From Flectonema sp. DT1601 (lineage: Eukaryota > Euglenozoa > Diplonemea > Diplonemida > Diplonemidae), in contig OZ025801.1 of NCBI GenBank assembly GCA_964019425.1, positions 868,001 through 932,000 of the forward strand: 64,000 nt of DNA, written 5' to 3'. Position numbers and translations under genes: made by a program. Under the pieces are notes generated by a model. That model searched no databases, was not told the DNA's origin, and saw only the letters and a program-made list of their open reading frames with translations. Below are positions 1 through 10,163 of the stretch, in pieces; position 1 is the stretch's first letter, and every line of letters starts with the position of its first letter.

Positions 1-2
1 TA

Positions 3-3000
3 ATAGGAATTCGTAACGAAACTCTGAAATCCTATTTAGGAGATGTGATAGATACTTTAGAAAGAATTCGTAACGAAGTTCTGAAATTTTTAAGATGTGT
101 GATGGATACTTTAAAAAGAATTCATAACGGAACTCAGAATAAATCCGATTTAGGAGGTGAAGCTTTGGAAGTAATTCATAACGAAACTCAGTATAAATCC
201 TATTTAGGACAAATGATACATATGATAACAGAAATTCGTAACGAAGTTCAGCATAAATCCAAATTAGGAGATGTGATAGATGCTTTGAATGGAATTTGTG
301 AAGAAACTCAGGATAAATCCGATGTAGGAAATATGATAGATACTTTAATAGTATGGCACGAACGCACTCGCAAACGCACTCAGGATAAATCCGATGTAGG
401 AGATGTGATAGAAGCTTTGAAAATAATTCATAACGAAACTCAGTATAAATCCGATTTAGGACAAATGATACATATGATAACAGAAATTCATTGCGAAGTT
501 CAGGATAAATCCAAATTAGGAGATGTGATAGAAAAATTGAAAGTAATTAATAACGAAACTCTGGATAAATCCAAATTAGGAAATGTGATGGATGCTTTGA
601 AAGTAATTAAAGACACTCAGGATAAACCCGATTTACGAAATGTGATACTTATTTTAGTGGGAATTCAGAAAGAAACTCTGAAATCCTATTTAGGAGATGT
701 GATAGATACTTTAGAAAGAATTCGTAACGAAGCTCTGCAATTTTTAAGATGTGAGATGGATACTTTAAAAATAATTCATAACGGAACTCTGAATAAATCC
801 GATTTACGAAAAGTGATGGATGCTTTAAAAAGAAAATTTAACGGACCTCTGGATATATTCGGATTAGGAGATGCGATAGATGCTTTAGAAGGAGGTCAGT
901 CCAATTTAGGAAATGTGATAGGTATTATTACAAAAATTTATGACCAAACTCGGGATAAATCCTATGTAGGAGATGTGATAGAAACTTTAAAAAGAATCTG
1001 GAATCGAACCGAGTCAGGGAATTTGTGGTCCGCTGTCAATGATCTTACACCAGAATATAAAAGCTTACATTCAGGTATATATTGGGAGGGTTTAGCATTA
1101 CTAAAAGGTGGAACCAGGTGTCCCTTCGATACGATTGACGTGCTATACCGAAACGACAATCTAAAACAAGAGTTGGAAAAGGTAATTAAATCATTTGAAC
1201 ATATGTTACAAGACGATACTTTTATACAAAAGGATCTTATAATGCCAAACTTAACTAATAGGATAATTTATTGTTGTGATGGGCAAAACCTCAAGACGTT
1301 AACAAGTTATTTGCAATCTATGGATAGTAAGCATATTGCAAATCAAGATAGAAATCATTCGACAGACCAGTTGAGTCACACAGATGATACTGAATGCAGA
1401 CAAGATGGAAATGATTCATTTAGTTTAGGTCGTATACATAACCTTATGACATTGTCGTATGTAGCAGAAATAATAAAAGGATTTTCAGAGTCGCAACGAG
1501 AAACGTATTTTCCAAAAATTGCTTCAGAATTAAAAACATTACGTAATATTATAGATCATCCTGAGCGTAAAGAAAATTGGAAATTCTTAAAAAAACAAAT
1601 TTGTGTTGAAACGGATAATGATGGAGAAAAGATTGATGCTTCTGCATTGTTACGGGAAGTACACACCTGTGTTTGTGAGATGGCGGAGAATATTAATATT
1701 GAGACGGATATGAGTTACTTCCAGTCATCTGATAAAGTAAATACAAATCCTAATAGTAGTGTTGTGAAGAAAGCTTTTAAAAATAACGATAATAAAAGCG
1801 AAGACGAAGTAACAAAGATAAATTCTAATTGTGTAGCACCCAAAATTGGAGTAGAGGTTTTTAGTGATGTGAAGAAAGCAAAAAGTAAAAATAGCGATAA
1901 ACAGAACGCAAAAAGTAAAAATAACGATAAACAGAATGCAAAAAGTAAAAATAGCGATAAACAGAACGCAAAAAGTAAAAATAACGATAAACAGAATGCA
2001 AAAAGTAAAAATAGCGATAAACAGAACGCAAAAAGTAAAAATAACGATAAACAGAATGCAAAAAGTAAAAATAAAGATAAAAGCGAAAACAAAGTAGAAA
2101 GCAGAGTTGGAGAGATAAAGCAACATATCAGATCACAAGCTTTTCACATGATAACAGAAGAGGATCAGAAAATTTGTGATGAGCTTTCAGACGAAGCTTT
2201 GAAAAAACAAGTTAGATGGTACAGATTAGTCGGAAAGCATGAAAAGGTAGAATATTCCATTACCGAAGAGATACCATCAAAAACAGTTAGACCAAAGGTA
2301 CCTCGCCCTAAAAGGGTTGATCAACTTCAAGAGTGGTATCTAAAATATAAATTATCTAAAATACATGACATGCGAGAGTGTAATAGGGATATAGAAAAGT
2401 ATAATAAGAAGATAAAACGTTTAGAAGATCAACTCAATGACACGGAAGATGCGAATTTAAAACAATATTTAAAAAAGTGTATTGTTGATAATGAAAGAGA
2501 TAGGGACTCTGTATGTCAGTTGATTAACGATGCCACTTTTATAGTACAAAAGGTGCCGCTGATCCAGACATGTGATACTTTGTCTAAATTATCGTATGCG
2601 CTGGATAAGATTATTTATTTATTTGATTCTGAATTTAGCTCACTTCAATCCTGTTTACCAAAATCAGATGGATATCTTTGTTCCGCAATAGAGTTTTTTG
2701 TTTTAGTTGCAGGTTCTTTGGCACGTTCTTTGTTATCTGACAGCAGTCGTAGTTTGTTTAACACAGAAGTGTACGAAGTAATGGAAGATTTGCAAAAATT
2801 CAGAGGTGCTATAGCTCACGTTAATGTTCCCGAAACTAATTCCGATTATATTCCCGACCCATATTTATATGTTAAATATCTGAATGCAGCAGCTATTTCT
2901 GAAGAAGTGTCAAGAAAACAAGAAGCTCTACTCAAAGAGAAGGAAGATTTGCAGTCAGAATTAAAAAAAAGAAACAACGATGATTTTAAATTTATAGCAG

Positions 3001-6000
3001 AATTTGTTGTTTTACCAGAGATAAAAGAACATATCGAATTACAATCATTTCACAAAATAACAGAAGAGCATCAGAAATTTTGTGATGGGCTTTCAAACGA
3101 GCCATCTTTGAAACAAGAAGTTAGATGGTACAGATTAGTCGGAAAGCATGAAGAGGTAGAATGTTTCATTACCAAAGAGATACCATCAACAACAGTTAGA
3201 CCAAAACAAGTACCTCGCCCTAAAAGGGTTGATCAACTTCAAGAGTGGTATCTAAAATATAAATTATCTAAAATACATGACATGCGAGAGTGGAATAGGT
3301 CTATAGAAGATTTGGGACATCGACTCGATGCCACGGAAGATGCGAATTTAAAAGAAAATTTAAAACAGCGTATTGATAATAATGAAAGAGATAGGGACTC
3401 TGTATGTCAGTTGATTAACGATGCCACTGATATAATAGTTAACTTACAAGCACATGCTTTGTTTAAATTATCGTCTGAACTGGACAGTTTTACAGATCCT
3501 AAAAGAAGTATTACACCAGAGTGCTGTGGGTCTTTGAGAAGTTTGTTATCTAATGCCAGAAGTTTGGTTGAATTTGATTACGAAAGACCCCGCCAAGTAA
3601 TGTTCATATTGCAGCTACTTGAGACACTGTCCCTTGATGATAGCCAAATTTTCTTTGCTAAATGGCTTACACCATTTTATAACCGTCATATCCAAGAAGC
3701 TCTAGATAAGAAAGAGGAAGAATTACAAAAACTAAAAACAACGAAATATCGCTCACTTGATGATGATTTTGAATTTATAACAGAATTTGTTGTTTTACCA
3801 GAGATAAAAGAACATATCGAATCACAATCATTTCACGAAATAACAGAAGAGCATCAGAAATTTTGTGATGGGCTTTCAGACGAGCCATCTTTGAAACAAG
3901 AAGTTAGATGGTACAGATTAGTCGGAAAACATGAAAAGGTAGAATGTTTCATTACCAAAGAGATACCATCAACAACAGTTAGACCAAAACAAGTACCTCG
4001 CCCTAAAAGGGTTGATCAACTTCAAGAGTGGTATCTAAAATATAAATTATCTAAAATACATGACATGCGAAAGTGTAATAGGTCTATAGAACATTTGGGA
4101 CATCAACTCGATGACACGGAAGATGCGAATTTAAAAGAAAATTTAAAACAGCGTATTGATAATAATAAACGTGATAGGGACTCTGTATGTCAGTTGATTA
4201 ACGATGCCACTATTATAATGGTTAACTTACAAGCACGCGGTGCTTTGTTTAAATTATGGTCTGAACTGGACAGTTTTAGAAGTATTACACCAGAGTGCTG
4301 TGGGTCTTTGGGACGTTTGTTATCTAATGCCAGAAGTTTGGTTGAATTTGATTACGAAAGACTCTGCCAAGTAATGTTCATATTGCAGCTACTTGAGAAT
4401 AGAACACTGTCCCTTGATGATAGCCAAATTTTCTTTGCTAAATGGCTTACACCATTTTATAACCGTCATATCCAAGAAGCTCTAGATAAGAAAAAGGAAG
4501 AATTACAAAAACTAAAAACAAGGAAATATCGCTCACTTGATGATGATTTTGAATTTATAACAGAATTTGTTGTTTTACCAGAGATAAAAGAACATATCGA
4601 ATCACAATCATTTCACAAAATAACAGAAGAGCATCAGAAATCTTGTGATGAGCTTTCAAACGAACCATCTTTGAAACAACAAGTTAGTTGGTGCAGATTA
4701 GTCGGAAAACATGAAAAGGTAGAATGTTTCATTACCAAAGAGATACCATCAACAACTGATAGACCAAAACAAGTACCTCGCCCTAAAAGGGTTGATCAAC
4801 TTCAAGAGTGGTATCTAAAATATAAATTATCTAAAATACATGACATGCGAGAGTGGAATAGGTCTATAGAAGATTTGGGACATCGACTCGATGCCACGAA
4901 AGATGCGAATTTAAAAGAAAATTTAAAACAGCGTATTGATAATAATGAAAGAGATAGGGACTCTGTATGTCAGTTGATTAACGATGCCACTGATATAATA
5001 GTTAACTTACAAACACATGCTTTGTTTAAATTATCGTCTGAACTGGACAGTTTTACAGATCCTAAAAGAAGTATTACGCCAGAGTGCTGTGGGTCTTTAG
5101 TACGTTTGTTATCTAATGCCAGAAGTTTGGTTGAATTTGATTACGAAAGACTCTGCCAAGTAATGTTCATATTGCAGCTACTTGAGAATAGAACACTGTC
5201 CCTTGATGATAGTCAAATTTTCTTTGCTAAATGGCTTACACCATTTTGTAACCGTCATATCCAAGAAGCTCTAGATAAGAAAGAGGAAGAATTACAAAAA
5301 CTAAAAACAAGGAAATATCGCTCACTTGATGATGATTTTGAATTTATAACAGAATTTGTTGTTTTACCAGAGATAAAAGAACATATCGAATCACAATCAT
5401 TTCACGAAATAACAGAAGAGCATCAGAAATTTTGTGATGGGCTTTCAGACGAGCCATCTTTGAAACAAGAAGTTAGATGGTACAGATTAGTCGGAAAACA
5501 TGAAAAGGTAGAATGTTTCATTACCAAAGAGATACCATCAACAACAGTTAGACCAAAACAAGTACCTCGCCCTAAAAGGGTTGATCAACTTCAAGAGTGG
5601 TATCTAAAATATAAATTATCTAAAATACATGACATGCGAAAGTGTAATAGGTCTATAGAACATTTGGGACATCAACTCGATGACACGGAAGATGCGAATT
5701 TAAAAGAAAATTTAAAACAGCGTATTGATAATAATGAAAGAGATAGGGACTCTGTATGTCAGTTGATTAACGATGCCACTATTATAATGGTTAACTTACA
5801 AGCACGCGGTGCTTTGTTTAAATTATGGTCTGAACTGGACAGTTTTACAGATCCTAAAAGAAGTATTACACCAGAGTGCTGTGGGTCTTTGGGACGTTTG
5901 TTATCTAATGCCAGAAGTTTGGTTAAATTTGATAACAAAAGACTCCGCCAAGTAATGTCCATATTGCAGCAACTTGAGAATGGAACACTGCCCCTTGATG

Positions 6001-6320
6001 ATAATCAAATTTCCTTTGATAGCGAGTTTAAACTATTTTATAACCGTCATATCCAAGAAGCTCTAAATAAGAAAAAGGAAGAATTACAAAAACTAAAAAC
6101 AAGGAAATATCGCTCATATGATGATGATTTTGAATTTATGACAGAATTTGTAGATGATTTTGATAGTTCTAATTGTGTAGCACCCAAAATTGGAGTAGAG
6201 GTTCTTAGTGATGGGAAGAAAGCAAAAAGTAAAAATAACGATAAAAGCGAAGACCGTCTGAACTGGACAGTTTTACAGATCCTAAAAGAAGTATTACGCC
6301 AGAGTGCTGTGGGTCTTTAG
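3..6320 (+). CDS. Giant coiled-coil repeat protein, 5' part (left edge partial)
   Basis: The frame is open to the left edge, so the gene starts outside the window; the first in-frame ATG is at 45. Order of parts: about 14 copies of a 20-residue helical repeat (core K-S-x-L-G-x-V-I-x-x-L); a unique region (about 1000-1860) containing LRNIIDH, which resembles the R-x4-H motif of HEPN domains; a lysine-rich KSKNNDKQN repeat; then copies of a 250-270-residue module that begins PEIKEHIE, has a conserved RPKRVDQLQEWYLKYKLSKI core and ends in a heptad-like KKEELQKLK stretch. The first such module keeps FRGAIAH, a second HEPN-like trace. The frame ends at 6320 because it enters a second copy of a 1,220-bp duplicated unit out of phase. 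The open frame resumes at once in the next copies and carries a peptidase domain at the end (7546-9504). Function unknown; a large scaffold or ubiquitin-linked protein is inference. Confidence 0.75.
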   Translation: MGIRNETLKSYLGDVIDTLERIRNEVLKFLRCVMDTLKRIHNGTQNKSDLGGEALEVIHNETQYKSYLGQMIHMITEIRNEVQHKSKLGDVIDALNGICEETQDKSDVGNMIDTLIVWHERTRKRTQDKSDVGDVIEALKIIHNETQYKSDLGQMIHMITEIHCEVQDKSKLGDVIEKLKVINNETLDKSKLGNVMDALKVIKDTQDKPDLRNVILILVGIQKETLKSYLGDVIDTLERIRNEALQFLRCEMDTLKIIHNGTLNKSDLRKVMDALKRKFNGPLDIFGLGDAIDALEGGQSNLGNVIGIITKIYDQTRDKSYVGDVIETLKRIWNRTESGNLWSAVNDLTPEYKSLHSGIYWEGLALLKGGTRCPFDTIDVLYRNDNLKQELEKVIKSFEHMLQDDTFIQKDLIMPNLTNRIIYCCDGQNLKTLTSYLQSMDSKHIANQDRNHSTDQLSHTDDTECRQDGNDSFSLGRIHNLMTLSYVAEIIKGFSESQRETYFPKIASELKTLRNIIDHPERKENWKFLKKQICVETDNDGEKIDASALLREVHTCVCEMAENINIETDMSYFQSSDKVNTNPNSSVVKKAFKNNDNKSEDEVTKINSNCVAPKIGVEVFSDVKKAKSKNSDKQNAKSKNNDKQNAKSKNSDKQNAKSKNNDKQNAKSKNSDKQNAKSKNNDKQNAKSKNKDKSENKVESRVGEIKQHIRSQAFHMITEEDQKICDELSDEALKKQVRWYRLVGKHEKVEYSITEEIPSKTVRPKVPRPKRVDQLQEWYLKYKLSKIHDMRECNRDIEKYNKKIKRLEDQLNDTEDANLKQYLKKCIVDNERDRDSVCQLINDATFIVQKVPLIQTCDTLSKLSYALDKIIYLFDSEFSSLQSCLPKSDGYLCSAIEFFVLVAGSLARSLLSDSSRSLFNTEVYEVMEDLQKFRGAIAHVNVPETNSDYIPDPYLYVKYLNAAAISEEVSRKQEALLKEKEDLQSELKKRNNDDFKFIAEFVVLPEIKEHIELQSFHKITEEHQKFCDGLSNEPSLKQEVRWYRLVGKHEEVECFITKEIPSTTVRPKQVPRPKRVDQLQEWYLKYKLSKIHDMREWNRSIEDLGHRLDATEDANLKENLKQRIDNNERDRDSVCQLINDATDIIVNLQAHALFKLSSELDSFTDPKRSITPECCGSLRSLLSNARSLVEFDYERPRQVMFILQLLETLSLDDSQIFFAKWLTPFYNRHIQEALDKKEEELQKLKTTKYRSLDDDFEFITEFVVLPEIKEHIESQSFHEITEEHQKFCDGLSDEPSLKQEVRWYRLVGKHEKVECFITKEIPSTTVRPKQVPRPKRVDQLQEWYLKYKLSKIHDMRKCNRSIEHLGHQLDDTEDANLKENLKQRIDNNKRDRDSVCQLINDATIIMVNLQARGALFKLWSELDSFRSITPECCGSLGRLLSNARSLVEFDYERLCQVMFILQLLENRTLSLDDSQIFFAKWLTPFYNRHIQEALDKKKEELQKLKTRKYRSLDDDFEFITEFVVLPEIKEHIESQSFHKITEEHQKSCDELSNEPSLKQQVSWCRLVGKHEKVECFITKEIPSTTDRPKQVPRPKRVDQLQEWYLKYKLSKIHDMREWNRSIEDLGHRLDATKDANLKENLKQRIDNNERDRDSVCQLINDATDIIVNLQTHALFKLSSELDSFTDPKRSITPECCGSLVRLLSNARSLVEFDYERLCQVMFILQLLENRTLSLDDSQIFFAKWLTPFCNRHIQEALDKKEEELQKLKTRKYRSLDDDFEFITEFVVLPEIKEHIESQSFHEITEEHQKFCDGLSDEPSLKQEVRWYRLVGKHEKVECFITKEIPSTTVRPKQVPRPKRVDQLQEWYLKYKLSKIHDMRKCNRSIEHLGHQLDDTEDANLKENLKQRIDNNERDRDSVCQLINDATIIMVNLQARGALFKLWSELDSFTDPKRSITPECCGSLGRLLSNARSLVKFDNKRLRQVMSILQQLENGTLPLDDNQISFDSEFKLFYNRHIQEALNKKKEELQKLKTRKYRSYDDDFEFMTEFVDDFDSSNCVAPKIGVEVLSDGKKAKSKNNDKSEDRLNWTVLQILKEVLRQSAVGL
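6..1000 (+). repeat. 60-nt (20-residue) coding tandem repeat
   Basis: About 14 to 16 imperfect units of 60 nt encode a 20-residue helical repeat with core K-S-x-L-G-x-V-I-x-x-L-x-x-I. The period is a multiple of three and the units differ by substitutions and a few in-frame indels, as expected for a translated solenoid or coiled-coil repeat. The array probably extends past the left edge. Confidence 0.8.
1876..2078 (+). repeat. 30-nt lysine/asparagine-rich coding minisatellite
   Basis: Six to seven 30-nt units encode AKSKN(N/S)DKQN. Units alternate between two versions (AGCGAT with AACGCA, AACGAT with AATGCA), giving a 60-nt higher-order period. This points to expansion by doublets. The same KSKNNDK sequence appears once at the end of each 1,220-bp unit near 6230, 7450 and 8660. 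Confidence 0.85.
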
Positions 6321-8682
6321 TACGTTTGTTATCTAATGCCAGAAGTTTGGTTGAATTTGATTACGAAAGACTCTGCCAAGTAATGTTCATATTGCAGCTA
6401 CTTGAGAATAGAACACTGTCCCTTGATGATAGTCAAATTTTCTTTGCTAAATGGCTTACACCATTTTGTAACCGTCATATCCAAGAAGCTCTAGATAAGA
6501 AAGAGGAAGAATTACAAAAACTAAAAACAAGGAAATATCGCTCACTTGATGATGATTTTGAATTTATAACAGAATTTGTTGTTTTACCAGAGATAAAAGA
6601 ACATATCGAATCACAATCATTTCACGAAATAACAGAAGAGCATCAGAAATTTTGTGATGGGCTTTCAGACGAGCCATCTTTGAAACAAGAAGTTAGATGG
6701 TACAGATTAGTCGGAAAACATGAAAAGGTAGAATGTTTCATTACCAAAGAGATACCATCAACAACAGTTAGACCAAAACAAGTACCTCGCCCTAAAAGGG
6801 TTGATCAACTTCAAGAGTGGTATCTAAAATATAAATTATCTAAAATACATGACATGCGAAAGTGTAATAGGTCTATAGAAGATTTGGGACATCAACTCGA
6901 TGACACGGAAGATGCGAATTTAAAAGAAAATTTAAAACAGCGTATTGATAATAATGAAAGAGATAGGGACTCTGTATGTCAGTTGATTAACGATGCCACT
7001 ATTATAATGGTTAACTTACAAGCACGCGGTGCTTTGTTTAAATTATGGTCTGAACTGGACAGTTTTACAGATCCTAAAAGAAGTATTACACCAGAGTGCT
7101 GTGGGTCTTTGGGACGTTTGTTATCTAATGCCAGAAGTTTGGTTAAATTTGATAACAAAAGACTCCGCCAAGTAATGTCCATATTGCAGCAACTTGAGAA
7201 TGGAACACTGCCCCTTGATGATAATCAAATTTCCTTTGATAGCGAGTTTAAACTATTTTATAACCGTCATATCCAAGAAGCTCTAAATAAGAAAAAGGAA
7301 GAATTACAAAAACTAAAAACAAGGAAATATCGCTCATATGATGATGATTTTGAATTTATGACAGAATTTGTAGATGATTTTGATAGTTCTAATTGTGTAG
7401 CACCCAAAATTGGAGTAGAGGTTCTTAGTGATGGGAAGAAAGCAAAAAGTAAAAATAACGATAAAAGCGAAGACCGTCTGAACTGGACAGTTTTACAGAT
7501 CCTAAAAGAAGTATTACGCCAGAGTGCTGTGGGTCTTTAGTACGTTTGTTATCTAATGCCAGAAGTTTGGTTGAATTTGATTACGAAAGACTCTGCCAAG
7601 TAATGTTCATATTGCAGCTACTTGAGAATAGAACACTGTCCCTTGATGATAGTCAAATTTTCTTTGCTAAATGGCTTACACCATTTTGTAACCGTCATAT
7701 CCAAGAAGCTCTAGATAAGAAAGAGGAAGAATTACAAAAACTAAAAACAAGGAAATATCGCTCACTTGATGATGATTTTGAATTTATAACAGAATTTGTT
7801 GTTTTACCAGAGATAAAAGAACATATCGAATCACAATCATTTCACGAAATAACAGAAGAGCATCAGAAATTTTGTGATGGGCTTTCAGACGAGCCATCTT
7901 TGAAACAAGAAGTTAGATGGTACAGATTAGTCGGAAAACATGAAAAGGTAGAATGTTTCATTACCAAAGAGATACCATCAACAACAGTTAGACCAAAACA
8001 AGTACCTCGCCCTAAAAGGGTTGATCAACTTCAAGAGTGGTATCTAAAATATAAATTATCTAAAATACATGACATGCGAGAGTGGAATAGGTCTATAGAA
8101 GATTTGGGACATCGACTCGATGCCACGGAAGATGCGAATTTAAAAGAAAATTTAGAACAGCGTATTGATAATAATGAAAGAGATAGGGACTCTGTATGTC
8201 AGTTGATTAACGATGCCACTATTATAATGGTTAACTTACAAGCACGCGGTGCTTTGTTTAAATTATGGTCTGAACTGGACAGTTTTAGAAGTATTACACC
8301 AGAGTGCTGTGGGTCTTTGGGACGTTTGTTATCTAATGCCAGAAGTTTGGTTAAATTTGATAACAAAAGACTCCGCCAAGTAATGTCCATATTGCAGCAA
8401 CTTGAGAATGGAACACTGTCCCTTGATGATAATCAAATTTCCTTTGATAGAGAGTTTAAACTATTTTATAACCGTCATATCCAAGAAGCTCTAAATAAGA
8501 AAAAGGAAGAATTACAAAAACTAAAAACAAGGAAATATCGCTCATATGATGATGATTTTGAATTTATGACAGAATTTGTAGATGATTTTGATAGTTCTAA
8601 TTGTGTAGCACCCAAAATTGGAGTAGAGGTTCTTAGTGATGTGAAGAAAGCAAAAAGTAAAAATAACGATAAAAGCGAAGAC
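5035..8682 (+). repeat. 1,220-bp tandem duplication (three copies)
   Basis: Units run 5035-6254, 6255-7474 and 7475-8682. Each join fuses a unit end (AGCGAAGAC) to a unit start (CGTCTGAACTGG). The first two units are almost identical; the change I noticed is an H/D codon in SIEHLGH versus SIEDLGH. The third is 12 nt shorter and keeps the normal exit, GAAGAC followed by AAAGTAAAAAGC. The unit length, 1,220, is not a multiple of three, so each join shifts the frame and a stop follows within about 65 nt. The duplication looks very recent or is an assembly artefact. Confidence 0.9.
6326..7540 (+). pseudogene. Middle copy of the duplicated repeat-protein segment
   Basis: A 404-codon open stretch made of one full 260-residue module plus parts of its neighbours. 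It is the second 1,220-bp unit and ends with the same out-of-phase tail (LNWTVLQILKEVLRQ) as the first. It has no start context of its own: the ATG at 6326 is an internal methionine, and no polypyrimidine tract or acceptor precedes it. Best read as part of the giant gene rather than a separate gene. Confidence 0.7.
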
Positions 8683-9504
8683 AAAGTAAAAAGCAGATAT
8701 GGAGAGATAGAAAAATATATCAAACCACAATCTTGCGACAAGTTTAAGAACTCCGCAGTAGCTTGTCACAGCTTTAACGATGGCAATGTTGCAGCTGCAA
8801 TTCGAAGACGACTAAATATTACTTCCGAAAAGTTTAACCATGGTATCCCTGTAAGCGACGAAAAAGACACCATTAATCATAATAATTCCACACTTCACAC
8901 CTTAGACAAACGATTCCCAATACAATCACATCAATCTTCAGGGGAAGGTCTAATTGGAGGTGAGTGTGGATGGGCATCGCTGAATTTTGTTGCAGACCAT
9001 CTTAATCTTGACCGAATAGATTTCAACGATTTACAAGAACTACAACAAGCATTCTACGAAGAACATCAAAAAATAGAACCTGACAGCCACGAGCAAAAAC
9101 CATCCCTGGATGGCTGCTTCTCTTTAACCGTGCTGGGGGTAGCAAGCGAACAAAAACTCAACCGAGAAATCCGCCAGTATGTAGATCCCAGTTCTATGGA
9201 CAACCCAACAATAGCCGCCGCATTCATTTTAAACAAAGCTGGTGAACGAATGTCACACTACAAAGTGGCCCTTGTCTCCAAAGATCGCATTATTGTTAGA
9301 GACATTCTCAAAGGAGCGACAGACCGGCAATTATCATTTGACGATTTTAACAGAAATTTTAAACACCCAGAGTATTGTTTTCACATGATTTTAAGAAAAA
9401 CTCTGCAGGATAATAATAATGATAACGACTGTACCATGGCACCCTCGAATGAAGGAATTCTACTCCTCACCAATTCTAAGGAAAAGAGCTCCGATGGATA
9501 TTAA
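7546..9504 (+). CDS. Repeat protein C-terminal part with Josephin-like cysteine peptidase
   Basis: A 652-codon frame, the third copy of the repeat segment followed by the true C-terminus. From about residue 385 it leaves the repeats and enters a globular domain. GGECGWASLNFVADHL (Cys codon at 8965), then SHYKVALV (His codon at 9256), then IIVRDIL (Asp codon at 9301), have the Cys-His-Asp order and spacing of Josephin-type, papain-fold deubiquitinases: a Cys at the start of a long helix and a His followed by hydrophobic strands. The acceptor before the ATG is absent, so this is probably the end of the gene starting left of the window. Deubiquitinase activity is inference from motif order; another CA-clan peptidase is possible. 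The tail (about 40 residues) is Asn/Ser rich. Confidence 0.6.
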   Translation: MLSNARSLVEFDYERLCQVMFILQLLENRTLSLDDSQIFFAKWLTPFCNRHIQEALDKKEEELQKLKTRKYRSLDDDFEFITEFVVLPEIKEHIESQSFHEITEEHQKFCDGLSDEPSLKQEVRWYRLVGKHEKVECFITKEIPSTTVRPKQVPRPKRVDQLQEWYLKYKLSKIHDMREWNRSIEDLGHRLDATEDANLKENLEQRIDNNERDRDSVCQLINDATIIMVNLQARGALFKLWSELDSFRSITPECCGSLGRLLSNARSLVKFDNKRLRQVMSILQQLENGTLSLDDNQISFDREFKLFYNRHIQEALNKKKEELQKLKTRKYRSYDDDFEFMTEFVDDFDSSNCVAPKIGVEVLSDVKKAKSKNNDKSEDKVKSRYGEIEKYIKPQSCDKFKNSAVACHSFNDGNVAAAIRRRLNITSEKFNHGIPVSDEKDTINHNNSTLHTLDKRFPIQSHQSSGEGLIGGECGWASLNFVADHLNLDRIDFNDLQELQQAFYEEHQKIEPDSHEQKPSLDGCFSLTVLGVASEQKLNREIRQYVDPSSMDNPTIAAAFILNKAGERMSHYKVALVSKDRIIVRDILKGATDRQLSFDDFNRNFKHPEYCFHMILRKTLQDNNNDNDCTMAPSNEGILLLTNSKEKSSDGY

Positions 9505-9719
9505 GAAATCAGTTCTTTTGAAATACACCAATTGATGGATCCGAATTATTAATTAACTGGAATGAAGTCCCTTAGAACTTACTGATGAAGGCCTAAGAGG
9601 GACAAATTAAGGCCTGAAACTACGTATTCCACAGTTGGAACAGCAGAACAATGTGTTTTTATGATTTCCCCCTTTTTTTATATTTTAATTTAGTGCACTT
9701 TTTTATATAAACTAATATT

Positions 9720-10083
9720 TTAACTTACAAGCACGCGATGCTTTGTTTAAATTATCGTCTAAACTGGACAGTTTTACAGATCCTAAAAGAAGTATTACAC
9801 CAGAGTGCTGTGGGTCTTTGAGAAGTTTGTTATCTAATGCCAGAAGTTTGGTTAAATTTGATTACGAAATACTACGCGGAATTATGGAAGAGTTGCAATT
9901 TGAGAGTGAAGGATGTTCCCTTGATTATAATATCAACCAATATTTTTTTTGCCGGATATCGTAAACCACTATCATTTTGTAAGTTATATATACAAGAAGC
10001 TCTAAACAAGAAAAAGGAAGATTTGCAGTCAAAATTAGAAACAACGAAATTTCACTCATGCAATGATGATTTTGAATTTATAA
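9720..10083 (+). pseudogene. Decayed fragment of the repeat gene
   Basis: The sequence matches part of the 260-residue module: LFKLSSKLDSF, PECCGSLRSLLSNARSLVKFDYE, then KLYIQEALNKKKEDLQ in a shifted frame and DDFEFIT. It starts abruptly inside the module and lacks the PEIKEHIE and QLQEWYLKYKLSKI parts. Two overlapping frames share it, so it is not translated as one piece. It is more diverged from the other copies than they are from one another. Its 3' end abuts an alpha-tubulin fragment. Confidence 0.75.
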
Positions 10084-10085
10084 CT

Positions 10086-10163
10086 GCCCTCGAGAAGGAC
10101 TAGGACGAGATTGGTGCCGAGTCCGCTGACATCGAAGGAGAGGAAGACATCGAGGAATACTAA
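10086..10163 (+). pseudogene. 3' end of an alpha-tubulin gene (fragment)
   Basis: Read from 10086 the codons give ALEKD-stop-DEIGAESADIEGEEDIEEY-stop. Alpha-tubulin tails read AALEKDYEEVGAES followed by an acidic stretch ending EEY, so the match covers the last 25 codons, including the terminal tyrosine and stop. The family tyrosine after EKD is a TAG here, and nothing of the upstream tubulin body is present. It is joined directly to the decayed repeat-gene piece on the left. The short length limits certainty, but the EKD...EIGAES...EEY pattern is specific. Confidence 0.8.

Noticed and set aside
6-2078. CRISPR-like regular repeats
   Set aside because: The repeats are coding, contiguous, without spacers, and in a eukaryotic gene.
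1715-2126. Antisense frames with repeated FLLFAFCLSL or similar hydrophobic repeats
   Set aside because: Reverse reading of the lysine-rich 30-nt coding repeat; not independent genes.
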